Source of the DNA: Gammaproteobacteria bacterium
GTDB taxonomy: Bacteria > Pseudomonadota > Gammaproteobacteria > Coxiellales > Coxiellaceae
Length of the DNA: 62,617 bases
NCBI GenBank assembly: GCA_013287505.1
Contig: JABDDR010000004.1
Location: forward strand, 1 to 62,617
Reading direction: 5' to 3'
The stretch's first letter is position 1. Each line of letters starts with the position of its first letter. Shown piece by piece: positions 43,663 through 53,260 of this stretch. The notes below the pieces were generated by a model. That model saw only the letters and a program-made list of their open reading frames with translations, was not told the origin of the DNA and made no database searches. Position numbers and translations under genes: made by a program.

Positions 43663-46600
43663 CTAGGGCGTTGAGTTGTTTCCCAATGGTTGCATCTCAA
43701 CATCTGGCGCGGGTCGTTTGAGTTGTGAGTACCGCTGCTGTAGAACTTGTTTAGTAACTTTCTCTTGCTTCAAGTACTGTTTAGTTTGTTCTTCAGGAGC
43801 AGCAGTATATAACTTTTTACGTACTTCTGAAGAAGGCCCACAAACCGTTATCGAACATATAGTGATTAAAAGATTGCGTTGTTGAGATGGGTCGTCAGCA
43901 ATTTGTACGCATTGTGTTTGCAATATAGATTGTAAATTGGCAATAACTGTTCTAACAAATGAATCCCCACTTGCATTGTACAGATTTTCATTATCACCCA
44001 GAATTTCCCACGTAGCGTCTAAATACCGATTTTTAAGCACTTCCCATCCCTCCGTAATCGGACAAGGAATTGCGCGTTGAGTTTCACTACCACCGGCTGC
44101 TGATGAAAATAATCCACCACGGCTTGGCGTTGATGGCGCAGCGGCGGGTTTAGGCAAAGTGTTTAATAGCGTCAATTTCTCTTCCATTTCCGATTTATGA
44201 ATTTGAAAGTAAATTCGTAAGTTGTTGGCAAAGAGAGTATGTGTGACGTTTGTGCGTCCTGGTAGTCGGTGCAAGTTATACGTATACGTTTCCTGTAAGT
44301 ACTGTAACTCCTCTGGATTCTCAATATTGCCCCACTGGCGTACAGCAGCATCAATAGGTTCTTTAAACATCGGAATTGAATAAATGACTTTACGCAATAA
44401 ATGCGTAGAATCGAGACGCAAAAGAATAGTGCAGATCCATACAGCAAGTCTGCGTTGTGAGGTTGCTTCTGCAAGAGATTGATGTTCAAGATCGTTTAAT
44501 TCAGCGAGCAAAACTCGTTTTCTATTGTCACCAAGTAAATTATTTTCTCCTGGTTGATACGCCTCAACACTGCATTTCAGGACGTTATGAAATTCTGTCC
44601 AATCACCACCAATAGAATTTTCAAAAATCTGACTAAAGTCGAAATGATGTGCATCGCCACACTTAAACTTCAAGTAGCCTCGGCTTGGTACTTTAAGCGT
44701 CTCTTTGCCATGTTCGGCGTTTCCTAATTTCTCCTGAGTTAATTGTTCGGCAATTAATGTAATGATCTCTATTGAGAGTTGTCCTTCCGAAATCATCGAT
44801 GCTCGCCGATCCAATGGTTCGCCAGTACATATTAATATTCTTTTACACAGCGCTGAGTTAGGATTGGCTGTCACGGCACAAAATAATAATTGTGTCTCAT
44901 TGAATTGTGAGCCATTTAATTGGCGTAATATTTTTTGCAAATGCTTTGCGCGATAAAAGCCACTCTCACCTGAATTCTTGCCTAACTTTTTTTTATTGTA
45001 TGAAATTATGTATTCATCTACTGCTGTTATCATGTTGCGAAGCAGAAGATCAGGTGAGGGAGTAGTTTGGGGATATTGCAGACATGCCAGCCTGCTTTTT
45101 TGATCAATTGGTTTTTCTTCTAACGCCATAGCGATTTGCCATACATAAAAAGAAGAAATTTGATTGCTCAGCATGAATTCATGTAATTTTTGTTCGGACC
45201 AAAAAGATCTAATTGTATCTTTATTCTCATCAGTTGAGCCGGATCCTCGGAGGAAGGAGTTTGTATTTATTATTGCATCTGAAGCCTCTTTAGGAATTAA
45301 TGATAAAAGAATTGCTTCGCGTAACTTGGTAGAATCAGAAGCAAATACAATGGCAGCACACAAAGCTATCTCGTCTTTTTTTCTGTATTCTTCCGTATAG
45401 CTTGCATCTCTACATTCCTGAATTCTATCTAGCAGCGATGAAAAGCGTCGCGCCCTCTCTCTTCCGCGTTCATCCGGGTTTGTATTTACATATTCTGCAA
45501 GCGCAACTTTAATTTCAGAAAAATTTAAGGCATGAGCGGGATTTAGATTAAAGCTGTATTCGTCAGGCTTTGTTTGCTTAAGTCTTGGCTCAAGCGCATA
45601 TTCTGGATGTTCCGAGCGAGAGATAGGTGGTTGTTCGCTCGCATTTTTAAACTCTGTTTTAAAGCATTCCGCAGTCGTACGTATATGCAAAAAGACCGCT
45701 TTTTTTAATGCTTTTGAGCTTGTGTACTCAGCAAAAATATAAAGTAATTTAGATAATTCTGCCGGTGTTCTACAGTTTTCTAAGCTGCTATAGAGATTTT
45801 GCGCGCGGAGATAACCTGTGTGTTTTTCTTTTGGAATTTGAGTGGGGATTTTTATTTTAGTTTTGAAGTCTGAAATTATAGTGGAGTCATCTCCAGCAAT
45901 AGATTGCACATAATCAAGCACTACTTTTTGCAGTGCTTCTATATAATCTCTTAACTCATTAGCGGTAGGTGCTTGCCATTTTTCTGAGGTTAATCTACTT
46001 TCTTCTTCTTCTAATTCATATTGCGAAAGATCATAGTAAGATTGAAATTGTTGCGCCAATTGTTGTGGTGAGAATCTTACATGATTAGTCACTGGTTTTA
46101 ACTGTTCAAATATGAAATTTTTCAGCTTAACGGAATGAGTTAAACAACAAATAGCGCAAAATATTTTAGCGATTTTTTGTGCAACATCTGGTGTGTATTC
46201 TACTGCTTGCCCTGCAGCCGCTCCCTCATTGTCACTGACTCCCGCTAAAGATTCTAAATCATGCAACGCATTTTCAGCGCGTAATTTACCTATGTCGCCA
46301 CCGACATTGTTTGAACGGTAATCTGCTAGGCCAGCGCGCAATGCATGAAGCAATTGTCCAAAATTCACTGACTTTGACATTAGAAGGCCTTGGAAGCCTT
46401 GATCTGGCAGCGGCACTTCCAATCGACTCATCCACAATTCTTTATTTGTTCCCGTTACATCGTAATAATTTTCTGCTTTGTCTGTTAAAAATTTTACATA
46501 TGCTTTTTCAACATCATCCTCAACGCCAATCGCTTTCCAATGGCGAAATTCAGCATAGGCCTTTAAAAAGGCTGTTTTTAATTCTTTTGATCCGTGTGAT

Positions 46601-47418
46601 ATAGTGATTGGGCCAATGTGTTCTACATTTTGAGAAAAAACAATGGCGTCAAATATAACGATTAATTTTGCTTGACTGTCAGATGGATCCACTGTGATTT
46701 GCCTTAAATCAGCATCACTTATTTCTTCTAACATTCGAAGAATTCGCGCTTTTCTATGAAATCCCGATTGTGTTTCATTGGGTTGGTAACGTTGAGTTGC
46801 TGCGAGTAATGCGTTTTTAAGCGCTACCCAATTCTCAGGTTGAACACAAGGATTGTTGAAGTGATCGTGCCTTACTTGCATTGCGTTGTCTGCGAGTGCT
46901 TCAATTTCCAATGGGCATGGCAATAAAAATAATGTTTTTAAAGTGAAGAATTTTTCTTTATCGATAAATGCACGTATTTGTTGTCGTGGTGCTGCTGCTG
47001 TTAGAGTGTCTGTTGAAGTATTAGAATATTTTCCACAAGCATCTATTAAAATATGCCGTATTTTGTCTTTTTGGAAAATGTTAACACTTCTCCAATCATG
47101 GGTATCCCAAGATTCAGCTAAATACAGGGAATAAATGGTGGTTATAATGCCATTTTTTCTATCCGGATCAGTCTTGTTTAGAAGAGATGAAAATGTATCT
47201 CGATATCGCTCAAGCATTTCCCGCACTCTTGTGTCCGTTCTTTCAGGAACGCTTGATGATGTCGCAACTTCTTCTGCCGTGCCTGTATGAACAGTAGTAA
47301 GTTCAACGTCTTCTTGTTCAGCGGTGGTTGTCGGTGCGTTGGGCTCATTTATTGCGTTAACAATACAGCTAGCCAATTTTGCCCAATCAATTTGACGCAG
47401 CAATTCTACTTTTCTCAT
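43663..47418 (-). CDS. giant protein of about seven divergent 150-residue repeats, candidate effector
   Basis: I do not recognise this 1251-residue soluble protein. It contains about seven related units, recurring every 140-185 residues. Each has a helix of the type LxxAxxxY, a motif RAxxLxxxLxxL (FHRKARILRMLEEIS, KLRAENALHDLESL, YLRAQNLYSSLENC, RERARRFSSLLDRI, FYRAKHLQKILRQL, NRKRVLLAELNDL), then a Cys/Ala-rich helix and LkxAilxxI. The tail is Pro-rich (RPAPDVEMQPLG). The ATG at 47445 would lie only about four bases from the predicted transcription start, so the ATG nine codons later, behind AGGG, is preferred. It is convergent with the 41227 gene and carries its own PmrA-type promoter. Confidence 0.7.
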   Translation of the reverse strand: MRKVELLRQIDWAKLASCIVNAINEPNAPTTTAEQEDVELTTVHTGTAEEVATSSSVPERTDTRVREMLERYRDTFSSLLNKTDPDRKNGIITTIYSLYLAESWDTHDWRSVNIFQKDKIRHILIDACGKYSNTSTDTLTAAAPRQQIRAFIDKEKFFTLKTLFLLPCPLEIEALADNAMQVRHDHFNNPCVQPENWVALKNALLAATQRYQPNETQSGFHRKARILRMLEEISDADLRQITVDPSDSQAKLIVIFDAIVFSQNVEHIGPITISHGSKELKTAFLKAYAEFRHWKAIGVEDDVEKAYVKFLTDKAENYYDVTGTNKELWMSRLEVPLPDQGFQGLLMSKSVNFGQLLHALRAGLADYRSNNVGGDIGKLRAENALHDLESLAGVSDNEGAAAGQAVEYTPDVAQKIAKIFCAICCLTHSVKLKNFIFEQLKPVTNHVRFSPQQLAQQFQSYYDLSQYELEEEESRLTSEKWQAPTANELRDYIEALQKVVLDYVQSIAGDDSTIISDFKTKIKIPTQIPKEKHTGYLRAQNLYSSLENCRTPAELSKLLYIFAEYTSSKALKKAVFLHIRTTAECFKTEFKNASEQPPISRSEHPEYALEPRLKQTKPDEYSFNLNPAHALNFSEIKVALAEYVNTNPDERGRERARRFSSLLDRIQECRDASYTEEYRKKDEIALCAAIVFASDSTKLREAILLSLIPKEASDAIINTNSFLRGSGSTDENKDTIRSFWSEQKLHEFMLSNQISSFYVWQIAMALEEKPIDQKSRLACLQYPQTTPSPDLLLRNMITAVDEYIISYNKKKLGKNSGESGFYRAKHLQKILRQLNGSQFNETQLLFCAVTANPNSALCKRILICTGEPLDRRASMISEGQLSIEIITLIAEQLTQEKLGNAEHGKETLKVPSRGYLKFKCGDAHHFDFSQIFENSIGGDWTEFHNVLKCSVEAYQPGENNLLGDNRKRVLLAELNDLEHQSLAEATSQRRLAVWICTILLRLDSTHLLRKVIYSIPMFKEPIDAAVRQWGNIENPEELQYLQETYTYNLHRLPGRTNVTHTLFANNLRIYFQIHKSEMEEKLTLLNTLPKPAAAPSTPSRGGLFSSAAGGSETQRAIPCPITEGWEVLKNRYLDATWEILGDNENLYNASGDSFVRTVIANLQSILQTQCVQIADDPSQQRNLLITICSITVCGPSSEVRKKLYTAAPEEQTKQYLKQEKVTKQVLQQRYSQLKRPAPDVEMQPLGNNSTP

Positions 47419-47455
47419 AAAAATAGGCCCTATAATTCCATTCAATTATAGACCA

Positions 47456-47488
47456 ATTTTAAACTATACATCTTAAGGAAAAATGAAT
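47456..47488 (-). promoter_or_regulatory. PmrA-type box and -10 before the giant repeat gene
   Basis: Read on the minus strand: half sites ATTCAT (47488-47483) and CTTAAG (47477-47472) 11 bp apart, with the middle TTTTC as in the 18312 site. Then come 10 nt and a -10 hexamer TAAAAT (47461-47456). The first half site deviates at two positions. Confidence 0.65.
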
Positions 47489-47550
47489 TGTAGGGTATAC
47501 TTAAAAAATATTTAAAAACAATGGATTGTATAACTACCGATTGATAAACC

Positions 47551-47580
47551 TTTACTTATCGATCATAAAATCCCTATAAT
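47551..47580 (+). promoter_or_regulatory. predicted sigma-70 promoter for the Fic gene
   Basis: TTTACT (47551-47556) and a perfect TATAAT (47575-47580) are 18 bp apart, about 30 nt before the start codon. No PmrA-type half sites are present. Confidence 0.5.
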
Positions 47581-47609
47581 ATGATTAATAAATTATGGGT
47601 TTATTCATC

Positions 47610-48731
47610 ATGTGGAACTGGGAAAACAAAGAATGGCCAAAATTTCAATGGGAATCTGAAAAGTTGGTGCGTGCTGAAAAATTATTTATCGAAAATGCGG
47701 CGATCGGAATTGGTGTTTCACGACATCTCTCAGATGAGGATCGACAAACGATATTAATTGAACTGATGAGTTTAGATGCGCAGGACACATCAGAAATTGA
47801 GGGTGAATTTTTAAATCGTGATAGCATCCAATCCTCAATTCGAAAAGCGCTTGGATTAAGGGTGGATCGTACGCAGAGCATGCCCGCTGAAGCCGGTGTT
47901 GCCGAAATGATGGTGAGCTTATATCGAGAAACACACAATCCACTAACGGAATCACTGTTATTTGATTGGCATAGTATGATAATGAATGGTCGACGCGATT
48001 TAGATTGTGTTGGCGCTTATCGTAAACATGCAGAAGCCATGCAAATTGTTTCCGGCCCTGATTATGCACGCAAAATTTATTTTGAAGCACCGCCCTCCAA
48101 GCGAGTTCCCAAAGAAATGCGCCTATTTTTTAAATGGCTTCAGGACAATTCGTTAGGCGCAGTTACACGCGCGGGTATTGCACATTTATGGTTTGAAAGT
48201 ATTCATCCATTTGAAGATGGCAATGGACGACTTGGACGCGCTATCGCTGAAAAAATATTAAGCGAGAGTTTGTCTGTGCACACATTTACCATCGTGTCCA
48301 AAATATTGCTTAAATACCGCAAAATGTATTATTCAATGCTTGCCAGTGCGAGTAAAAAATTAGAAATAACAGATTGGTTGTTGTGGTTTGCCCGCATTGT
48401 CATAGAGTCGCAAAAAAGCACGTTGGCTTACATCGAATTTATTATTCAAAAAGCAAAATTAATGGATCGTTTGCGGGGTCAGTTAAATGAACGGCAAGAA
48501 AAAGTATTGTTGCGCATGTTTCGTGAAGGCCTCGAAGGATTTGAAGGCGGCTTGAGCGCAAAAAAATATATGCAATTAACCGGTGCAACAACGCCAACAA
48601 CGACACGTGATTTGCACGCATTGGTGGAAAAAGAAGTGTTGCGGCGACAAGGCGAGCTTAAATCAACACGCTATTTTCTGGCAATTAAATCATCGCATGT
48701 TAAAAAAGTCACACGCGAAGATATTCTCTAA
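47610..48731 (+). CDS. Fic family AMPylase with DUF4172 N-terminus
   Basis: Fic enzymes transfer AMP (or another nucleotide part) to protein hydroxyl groups. This 373-residue protein has the active-site motif HPFEDGNGRLGR (about 198-209) and a preceding inhibitory helix TSEIEGEF (about 60-67), which marks a class II, self-inhibited Fic. The N-terminus MWNWENKEWPKFQWESEKL is typical of DUF4172, and a winged-helix domain closes the protein (GATTPTTTRDLHALVEKEVL). The layout is that of common chromosomal Fic proteins, not of known translocated ones. An ATG five codons upstream is possible. Confidence 0.92.
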   Translation: MWNWENKEWPKFQWESEKLVRAEKLFIENAAIGIGVSRHLSDEDRQTILIELMSLDAQDTSEIEGEFLNRDSIQSSIRKALGLRVDRTQSMPAEAGVAEMMVSLYRETHNPLTESLLFDWHSMIMNGRRDLDCVGAYRKHAEAMQIVSGPDYARKIYFEAPPSKRVPKEMRLFFKWLQDNSLGAVTRAGIAHLWFESIHPFEDGNGRLGRAIAEKILSESLSVHTFTIVSKILLKYRKMYYSMLASASKKLEITDWLLWFARIVIESQKSTLAYIEFIIQKAKLMDRLRGQLNERQEKVLLRMFREGLEGFEGGLSAKKYMQLTGATTPTTTRDLHALVEKEVLRRQGELKSTRYFLAIKSSHVKKVTREDIL

Positions 48732-50098
48732 CACTCAATCACATTCACCGCCAATCCACCCAACGATGTTTCTTTATATTTCGTACTCATGTTATTGCCA
48801 ATTTCACGCATCGTGTTGATCACCATATCGAGTGATACGGTATGTTCACCATCACCCGCCAACGCCAATTGTGCTGCATTCACAGCTTTAACGGCACCCA
48901 TCGCATTGCGTTCAATACACGGAATTTGAACCAAGCCTTTTACTGGATCACATGTTAATCCTAAATTATGTTCCATGCCGATTTCTGCTGCATTTTCCAC
49001 TTGATAAATTGTGCCGCCTAAAACAGCAGCCAATGCACCAGCCGCCATTGAACACGCTACGCCAACTTCACCTTGGCAGCCCATTTCAGCGCCAGAAATA
49101 GACGCATTTTTTTTATATAAAATACCAATCGCGCCGGCTGTTAATAAAAAGTCACAGATTTTATTCTCATCATCAAAATAAAAACGCTTCATATATTCTA
49201 ATACCGCAGGAATAATGCCTGCCGCACCATTGGTAGGTGCAGTGACAATGCGATGTCCCGCCGCATTTTCTTCATTCACCGCAATGGCATATAAATCCAA
49301 CCATTCCATCAACAAAGTGCCTTGCGTTTTCGGATCACCCGCTTTAATTAATTTTTTATATAAATTGGGTGCACGTCTGCGGACTTTTAATCCGCCTGGT
49401 AAAATGGTGAGTTCAGTAGTGCATCCATTGTGTATACTGTTAGCCATCACCGTTGCAATATGAATTAATTTTTCACGAATTGTTTTTTCATCCCGCCACG
49501 ATAATTCATTTTTCATCATCAGTTCGGCGATCGTGCAATGTTCTTTTTTGCAATGCGCTAATAACTCTGCTGCAGAATTAAATTGAAAAGGGAGTGGGTG
49601 TGATGATATCGCCGAAGGATTTTGCAATTGTGTTTGTGACACAATAAATCCACCGCCCACAGAATAATAAATTTCTTCATGAACAATTTTTTTATTTTTA
49701 TCGTAGCTGATAAATGTCATGCCATTGGGATGATGTGGCAATACATGCTCATAATCAAAAATTAAATCCTGATGATTGTCAAAATAAATTTCACGCTTGC
49801 CAAGCAACAATAATTTTTGAGTGTCAATTATTTTTTCGACGCGTTCATCAATAGTGAGAGAATCGATCGCATCAGGCAATTCACCACAAAGTCCCATTAA
49901 AATGGCTTTATTTGTGCCATGACCAATACCGGTAAATGCGAGCGATCCATGTAAACGTACGGTGACTGCAGCAACGGTATTAAATTCAGCAGCATTATGT
50001 TGTTTTATAAAATCATATGCTGCACGCATAGGGCCGACAGTGTGCGAACTGGACGGTCCAATACCAATTGAAAATAATTCAAAAACGCTGATTTCCAT
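48728..50098 (-). CDS. sdaA: L-serine dehydratase (iron-sulfur type)
   Basis: The enzyme deaminates L-serine to pyruvate and ammonia with a 4Fe-4S cluster. The 456-residue single-chain protein starts ISVFELFSIGIGPSSSHTVG then PMRAAYDF, the serine-binding signature, and has the alpha-domain stretches HRIVTAPTNGAAGIIPAVL, GCQGEVGVACSMAAGALAAV and EHNLGLTCDPVKGLVQIPCI. Cluster cysteines lie in the last two. Length matches E. coli SdaA (about 454). It starts one base after the stop of an unknown protein and converges with fic. Serine is a main carbon source of intracellular Legionella, so the enzyme fits the lifestyle. Confidence 0.95.
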   Translation of the reverse strand: MEISVFELFSIGIGPSSSHTVGPMRAAYDFIKQHNAAEFNTVAAVTVRLHGSLAFTGIGHGTNKAILMGLCGELPDAIDSLTIDERVEKIIDTQKLLLLGKREIYFDNHQDLIFDYEHVLPHHPNGMTFISYDKNKKIVHEEIYYSVGGGFIVSQTQLQNPSAISSHPLPFQFNSAAELLAHCKKEHCTIAELMMKNELSWRDEKTIREKLIHIATVMANSIHNGCTTELTILPGGLKVRRRAPNLYKKLIKAGDPKTQGTLLMEWLDLYAIAVNEENAAGHRIVTAPTNGAAGIIPAVLEYMKRFYFDDENKICDFLLTAGAIGILYKKNASISGAEMGCQGEVGVACSMAAGALAAVLGGTIYQVENAAEIGMEHNLGLTCDPVKGLVQIPCIERNAMGAVKAVNAAQLALAGDGEHTVSLDMVINTMREIGNNMSTKYKETSLGGLAVNVIEC

Positions 50099-50099
50099 T

Positions 50100-51695
50100 C
50101 TATACTCTAGGCGAGGTTGGTTGTGATGGTGCCGTGGGTATTCTGTCCTGCAGTGCTCTCAGAACTATTTCCATTTCACGGTATGACGTTGCACCGCCCA
50201 TGACTCGGTTATAAAGATGCGGGCCGCGTCCTCTTTCGGTGTTTAAAATTTCGATAGCCGTATTCAACATTTTCTGAGTAGGGTGGAAATTTGTATCATC
50301 TTCAGGTTTCAAAATCTGCTTCGTCGCGTCTTTAATTGCTTCCACCACGTCTTGATACGGTTTTGTCTTGCCCTGACCTGAAAAGAACCCCATGCCGAAT
50401 AGCCCCATCTCTTTTGTGAGGATCGTGTCATTATTCGCGGCCTGAAGCATCTCATGGAGTTTTGTAATCTTTTCTTCTAAAGTTTGTCCGTATTTTTCTG
50501 AGTTTATATGTAGCACATTTGCCACTGCATTTTTCAATCCCCATGCGTGACGGAGTTGCGCAGCCTCCGGTGTTATTGCATAAGAGGGCTCATCGGTGCG
50601 TGGCGTGCCCCTCTTAAGAAGATCTATTGCCATACCAATCTGTTTAAATCCATCAAAAGGGGCTGAACCTCCAGCGGTTGTAGTGGATGCTGTTTTACCA
50701 TTCTTCAATGTCATTGCAAGTTTTTCAAAGTACTCAGGACTTTTGTTGTATTCCACTTGTAATGATGTTGTTAGATTATTAAAAATCTCGACTTTTTTCT
50801 CCGGGAAATTCGCATCGGTTACACCCTTAAACAAAGTTACGAGTTCTGGATAGCGAAAAACTCCTTCTCTGGGTACCTCGCTGCGTATGCCATTTAAAGT
50901 CAATTGGTCAAACTTCTCCTGATGGCACAGAATGGCCAATGCAGTTATAAGGCCGGTTGATGAGTGAAATGAGGCGGATGACGGCATTCGATGGGAAAGT
51001 GTGTATCTCCCCAGAGGAAATCTGCTTAAAAATCTGATAGAACCGTCATCTTCGTCAGTAATGCCTTTGCCTCTTGGCATGATGCACACATGCACAGGGT
51101 GTTGCTCCATCATTTTTGTCCATGGAGCCTTATTATTATCGTAATTAGAAAGTGCGCTTTTCGCTAAATTGGTGTCCACAATCAAACAGAGGTTTTTACC
51201 TCTATTTTTTTTGCAAATATTGGAAACTGCCTCTGAATAGTTTGTGTAGCGTAGTAGTAGTTCGTTTATATGATCGCTCTCTTTTTCAATAGTTATGGTT
51301 ATTTCAACTGGTAGTATGGTTTTTTCACGCAGTAGTTCGCATTCTTGTAATTTTTGTTTTACTTGAGGGATTAGTAGCTGCCATAACGCATCATGCTGTT
51401 CGTATTGCAGCAATCTCGGTTTTTCTACTTCAGGAAGCAAATTTCTCTTCACTAGCGCGTAATGAGGCTCCTCCGTACTAGGTTGATAACGCCAGTAAGA
51501 TCTTAGTAGTGGTAGTACTCTTATGCTAAGTACTATTTCAAGTGCTCCGTCTTCCATGTGACGACTCGATTCCTGAAGGTCGCTTTTCAGTTTGTCTACA
51601 TAACTAACTATGCCGCTCACCAACATTTCGACGTGATACGGAGTCGGTACAGTAGTGGTGAGGGGCATAATAATGACCACATTTTTTCTACTCAC
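50100..51695 (-). CDS. unknown protein upstream of sdaA, candidate effector
   Basis: I do not recognise this 531-residue protein. It is soluble without a signal peptide, mixed alpha/beta in the first 250 residues (KNLCLIVDTNLAKSALSNYD; VHVCIMPRGKGITDEDDGSI) and more helical after. It has a Gly/Thr linker near TASTTTAGGSAPFDG and a Pro/Ser-rich C-terminus (PTAPSQPTSPRV). The start is a GTG with GGAG seven bases before it; an ATG 15 bases earlier and one 27 bases later are open too. It sits directly upstream of sdaA, so the two are probably co-transcribed, which is odd for an unknown protein of this type. Confidence 0.55.
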   Translation of the reverse strand: MSRKNVVIIMPLTTTVPTPYHVEMLVSGIVSYVDKLKSDLQESSRHMEDGALEIVLSIRVLPLLRSYWRYQPSTEEPHYALVKRNLLPEVEKPRLLQYEQHDALWQLLIPQVKQKLQECELLREKTILPVEITITIEKESDHINELLLRYTNYSEAVSNICKKNRGKNLCLIVDTNLAKSALSNYDNNKAPWTKMMEQHPVHVCIMPRGKGITDEDDGSIRFLSRFPLGRYTLSHRMPSSASFHSSTGLITALAILCHQEKFDQLTLNGIRSEVPREGVFRYPELVTLFKGVTDANFPEKKVEIFNNLTTSLQVEYNKSPEYFEKLAMTLKNGKTASTTTAGGSAPFDGFKQIGMAIDLLKRGTPRTDEPSYAITPEAAQLRHAWGLKNAVANVLHINSEKYGQTLEEKITKLHEMLQAANNDTILTKEMGLFGMGFFSGQGKTKPYQDVVEAIKDATKQILKPEDDTNFHPTQKMLNTAIEILNTERGRGPHLYNRVMGGATSYREMEIVLRALQDRIPTAPSQPTSPRV

Positions 51696-51812
51696 AACGA
51701 GTCTCCACATGAATTAAAATCGACCATTAAAACATGCCATGGCGATTGCTGCAATCTAGACCACACTTTTTGAAAAATTTGATTCAATGCAACCAGAAAA
51801 CACTTGAAATTA

Positions 51813-51864
51813 CCATTATTTACAACCAAAATGGTACTAAATAATCCATTATTTACAACCAAAA
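51813..51864 (+). repeat. pair of 19-bp direct repeats before the DUF4143 ATPase gene
   Basis: CCATTATTTACAACCAAAA occurs at 51813-51831 and 51846-51864, start to start 33 bp, that is about three helical turns. The first copy is followed by TGGTA, giving a CCATT...AATGG dyad. The phased arrangement before a single gene suggests an operator. Alternatively it is a duplicated mobile-element end. Confidence 0.55.
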
Positions 51865-51895
51865 ATTATTAAATTAACCCCTATTGGCGACCATT

Positions 51896-53233
51896 ATGCT
51901 AAGAATTGTTGATAACTATTTGAATGATTGGAAAAATTCAGGTGAACGACAATCTCTGATTATTCGAGGGGCTCGCCAAATTGGAAAAACCACTGCCGTT
52001 CGAAAGCTCGGACAATCTTTCGAACATTTTGTTGAAATTGATTTTGAAAAAATGCAGCAAGCGCATGCCGCATTTTCAACCGATTTGGATCCTAAGCGCA
52101 TTATCAGTGATCTTAATTTTTTGACACACAAAAGCATTACACCCGGAAAAACATTGTTGTTTTTAGATGAAATACAAGCTTGTCCACGCGCTTTAACATC
52201 GTTGCGTTATTTTTATGAGCTCATGCCGGAACTCCATGTCATTGCTGCAGGATCGTTATTGGATTTTGCGATTGAACAAGTGGGTATACCCGTTGGTCGA
52301 GTGCAATTTTTACATATGTATCCCATGACGTTTCAAGAATTTTTGTTAGCGCAAGATGAGACATTTTTAATCGATCACATTATGCAACACGATCTTATGC
52401 AACCTTATTCAAACATCGCACATGAAAAAGCATTGCGGTTGTTTGGAGAGTATATTGCCATTGGTGGGATGCCAAAAGCAGTCGCTTCATGGTGTGAAAA
52501 AAGAGACTATACCGCTTGCATGACTATGCATCATGATTTAATCACAGCATACAAGCAGGATTTTGAAAAATACGCGAAAAAATCGCAGATCAAATATCTT
52601 GATGTTGTTTTTTCAAAAGCGCCTTTTCAATTGGGGAAACAATTTCAATATAAACAAATCAGTGAAGCCTATCGTAAACGTGAATTAGAACCCGCATTAT
52701 TACTACTTGAAAAAGCCAATATTATCACAAAAACAATGCAAACCAGCGCACAGAGTCTTCCATTAGCAGCACAAACAAACCCTGAATGTTTTAAAATTAA
52801 TATGATCGATGTTGCTCTCGCGCAAACGATACTAGGATTAACATCGGAACAATGGATATTTGACATTAACGCAGCTTTTATTAATAAAGGCATGATCGCA
52901 GAAAATTTTGTAGGACAAGAACTATTGGCATATTCAAATCCATGCCAAGAAAATCATTTATATTTTTGGCGGCGCAACAAACATGGCAGTGAAGCGGAAA
53001 TTGATTATGTGATTGCGCAATCAGGGAAAATTATTCCGATTGAAGTAAAATCAGGAAAAGGCAGCACATTGAAAAGCACGCATTTATTTTTAAATGAGCA
53101 TCCGCAAACACCTTACGGCATACGTTTTTCAACGCAAAATTATTCTCTGCATGAAAAAATAAAGTCATATCCATTGTATGCAGTAATGCGCGCGGCTGCT
53201 GACTGGTCGCGTTTTCATCTTATTGATAAGTAA
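51896..53233 (+). CDS. AAA+ ATPase with DUF4143 domain
   Basis: This 445-residue protein has Walker A GARQIGKTT (about 25-33) and Walker B TLLFLDEIQACP (about 85-96), then the AAA_14 strand LHVIAAGSLLDFAIEQVG. The C-terminal DUF4143 domain ends in a nuclease-like motif HGSEAEIDYVIAQSGKIIPI then EVKSGKGS. Members are widespread and often mobile in bacterial genomes; their role is mostly unknown, and some are linked to defence or toxin modules. It begins with ATG after a weak ribosome-binding site; a TTG four codons upstream is also open. Ten bases separate its stop from the frame of the next gene. Confidence 0.85.
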   Translation: MLRIVDNYLNDWKNSGERQSLIIRGARQIGKTTAVRKLGQSFEHFVEIDFEKMQQAHAAFSTDLDPKRIISDLNFLTHKSITPGKTLLFLDEIQACPRALTSLRYFYELMPELHVIAAGSLLDFAIEQVGIPVGRVQFLHMYPMTFQEFLLAQDETFLIDHIMQHDLMQPYSNIAHEKALRLFGEYIAIGGMPKAVASWCEKRDYTACMTMHHDLITAYKQDFEKYAKKSQIKYLDVVFSKAPFQLGKQFQYKQISEAYRKRELEPALLLLEKANIITKTMQTSAQSLPLAAQTNPECFKINMIDVALAQTILGLTSEQWIFDINAAFINKGMIAENFVGQELLAYSNPCQENHLYFWRRNKHGSEAEIDYVIAQSGKIIPIEVKSGKGSTLKSTHLFLNEHPQTPYGIRFSTQNYSLHEKIKSYPLYAVMRAAADWSRFHLIDK

Positions 53234-53260
53234 TTCCCATGCGTGAGGTGTTGTTTCAAC

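Noticed and set aside
51711-51770. Possible PmrA box before the gene upstream of sdaA
   Set aside because: TTTAAT half sites are present but 13 bp apart instead of 11, and no -10 lies at the fixed distance.
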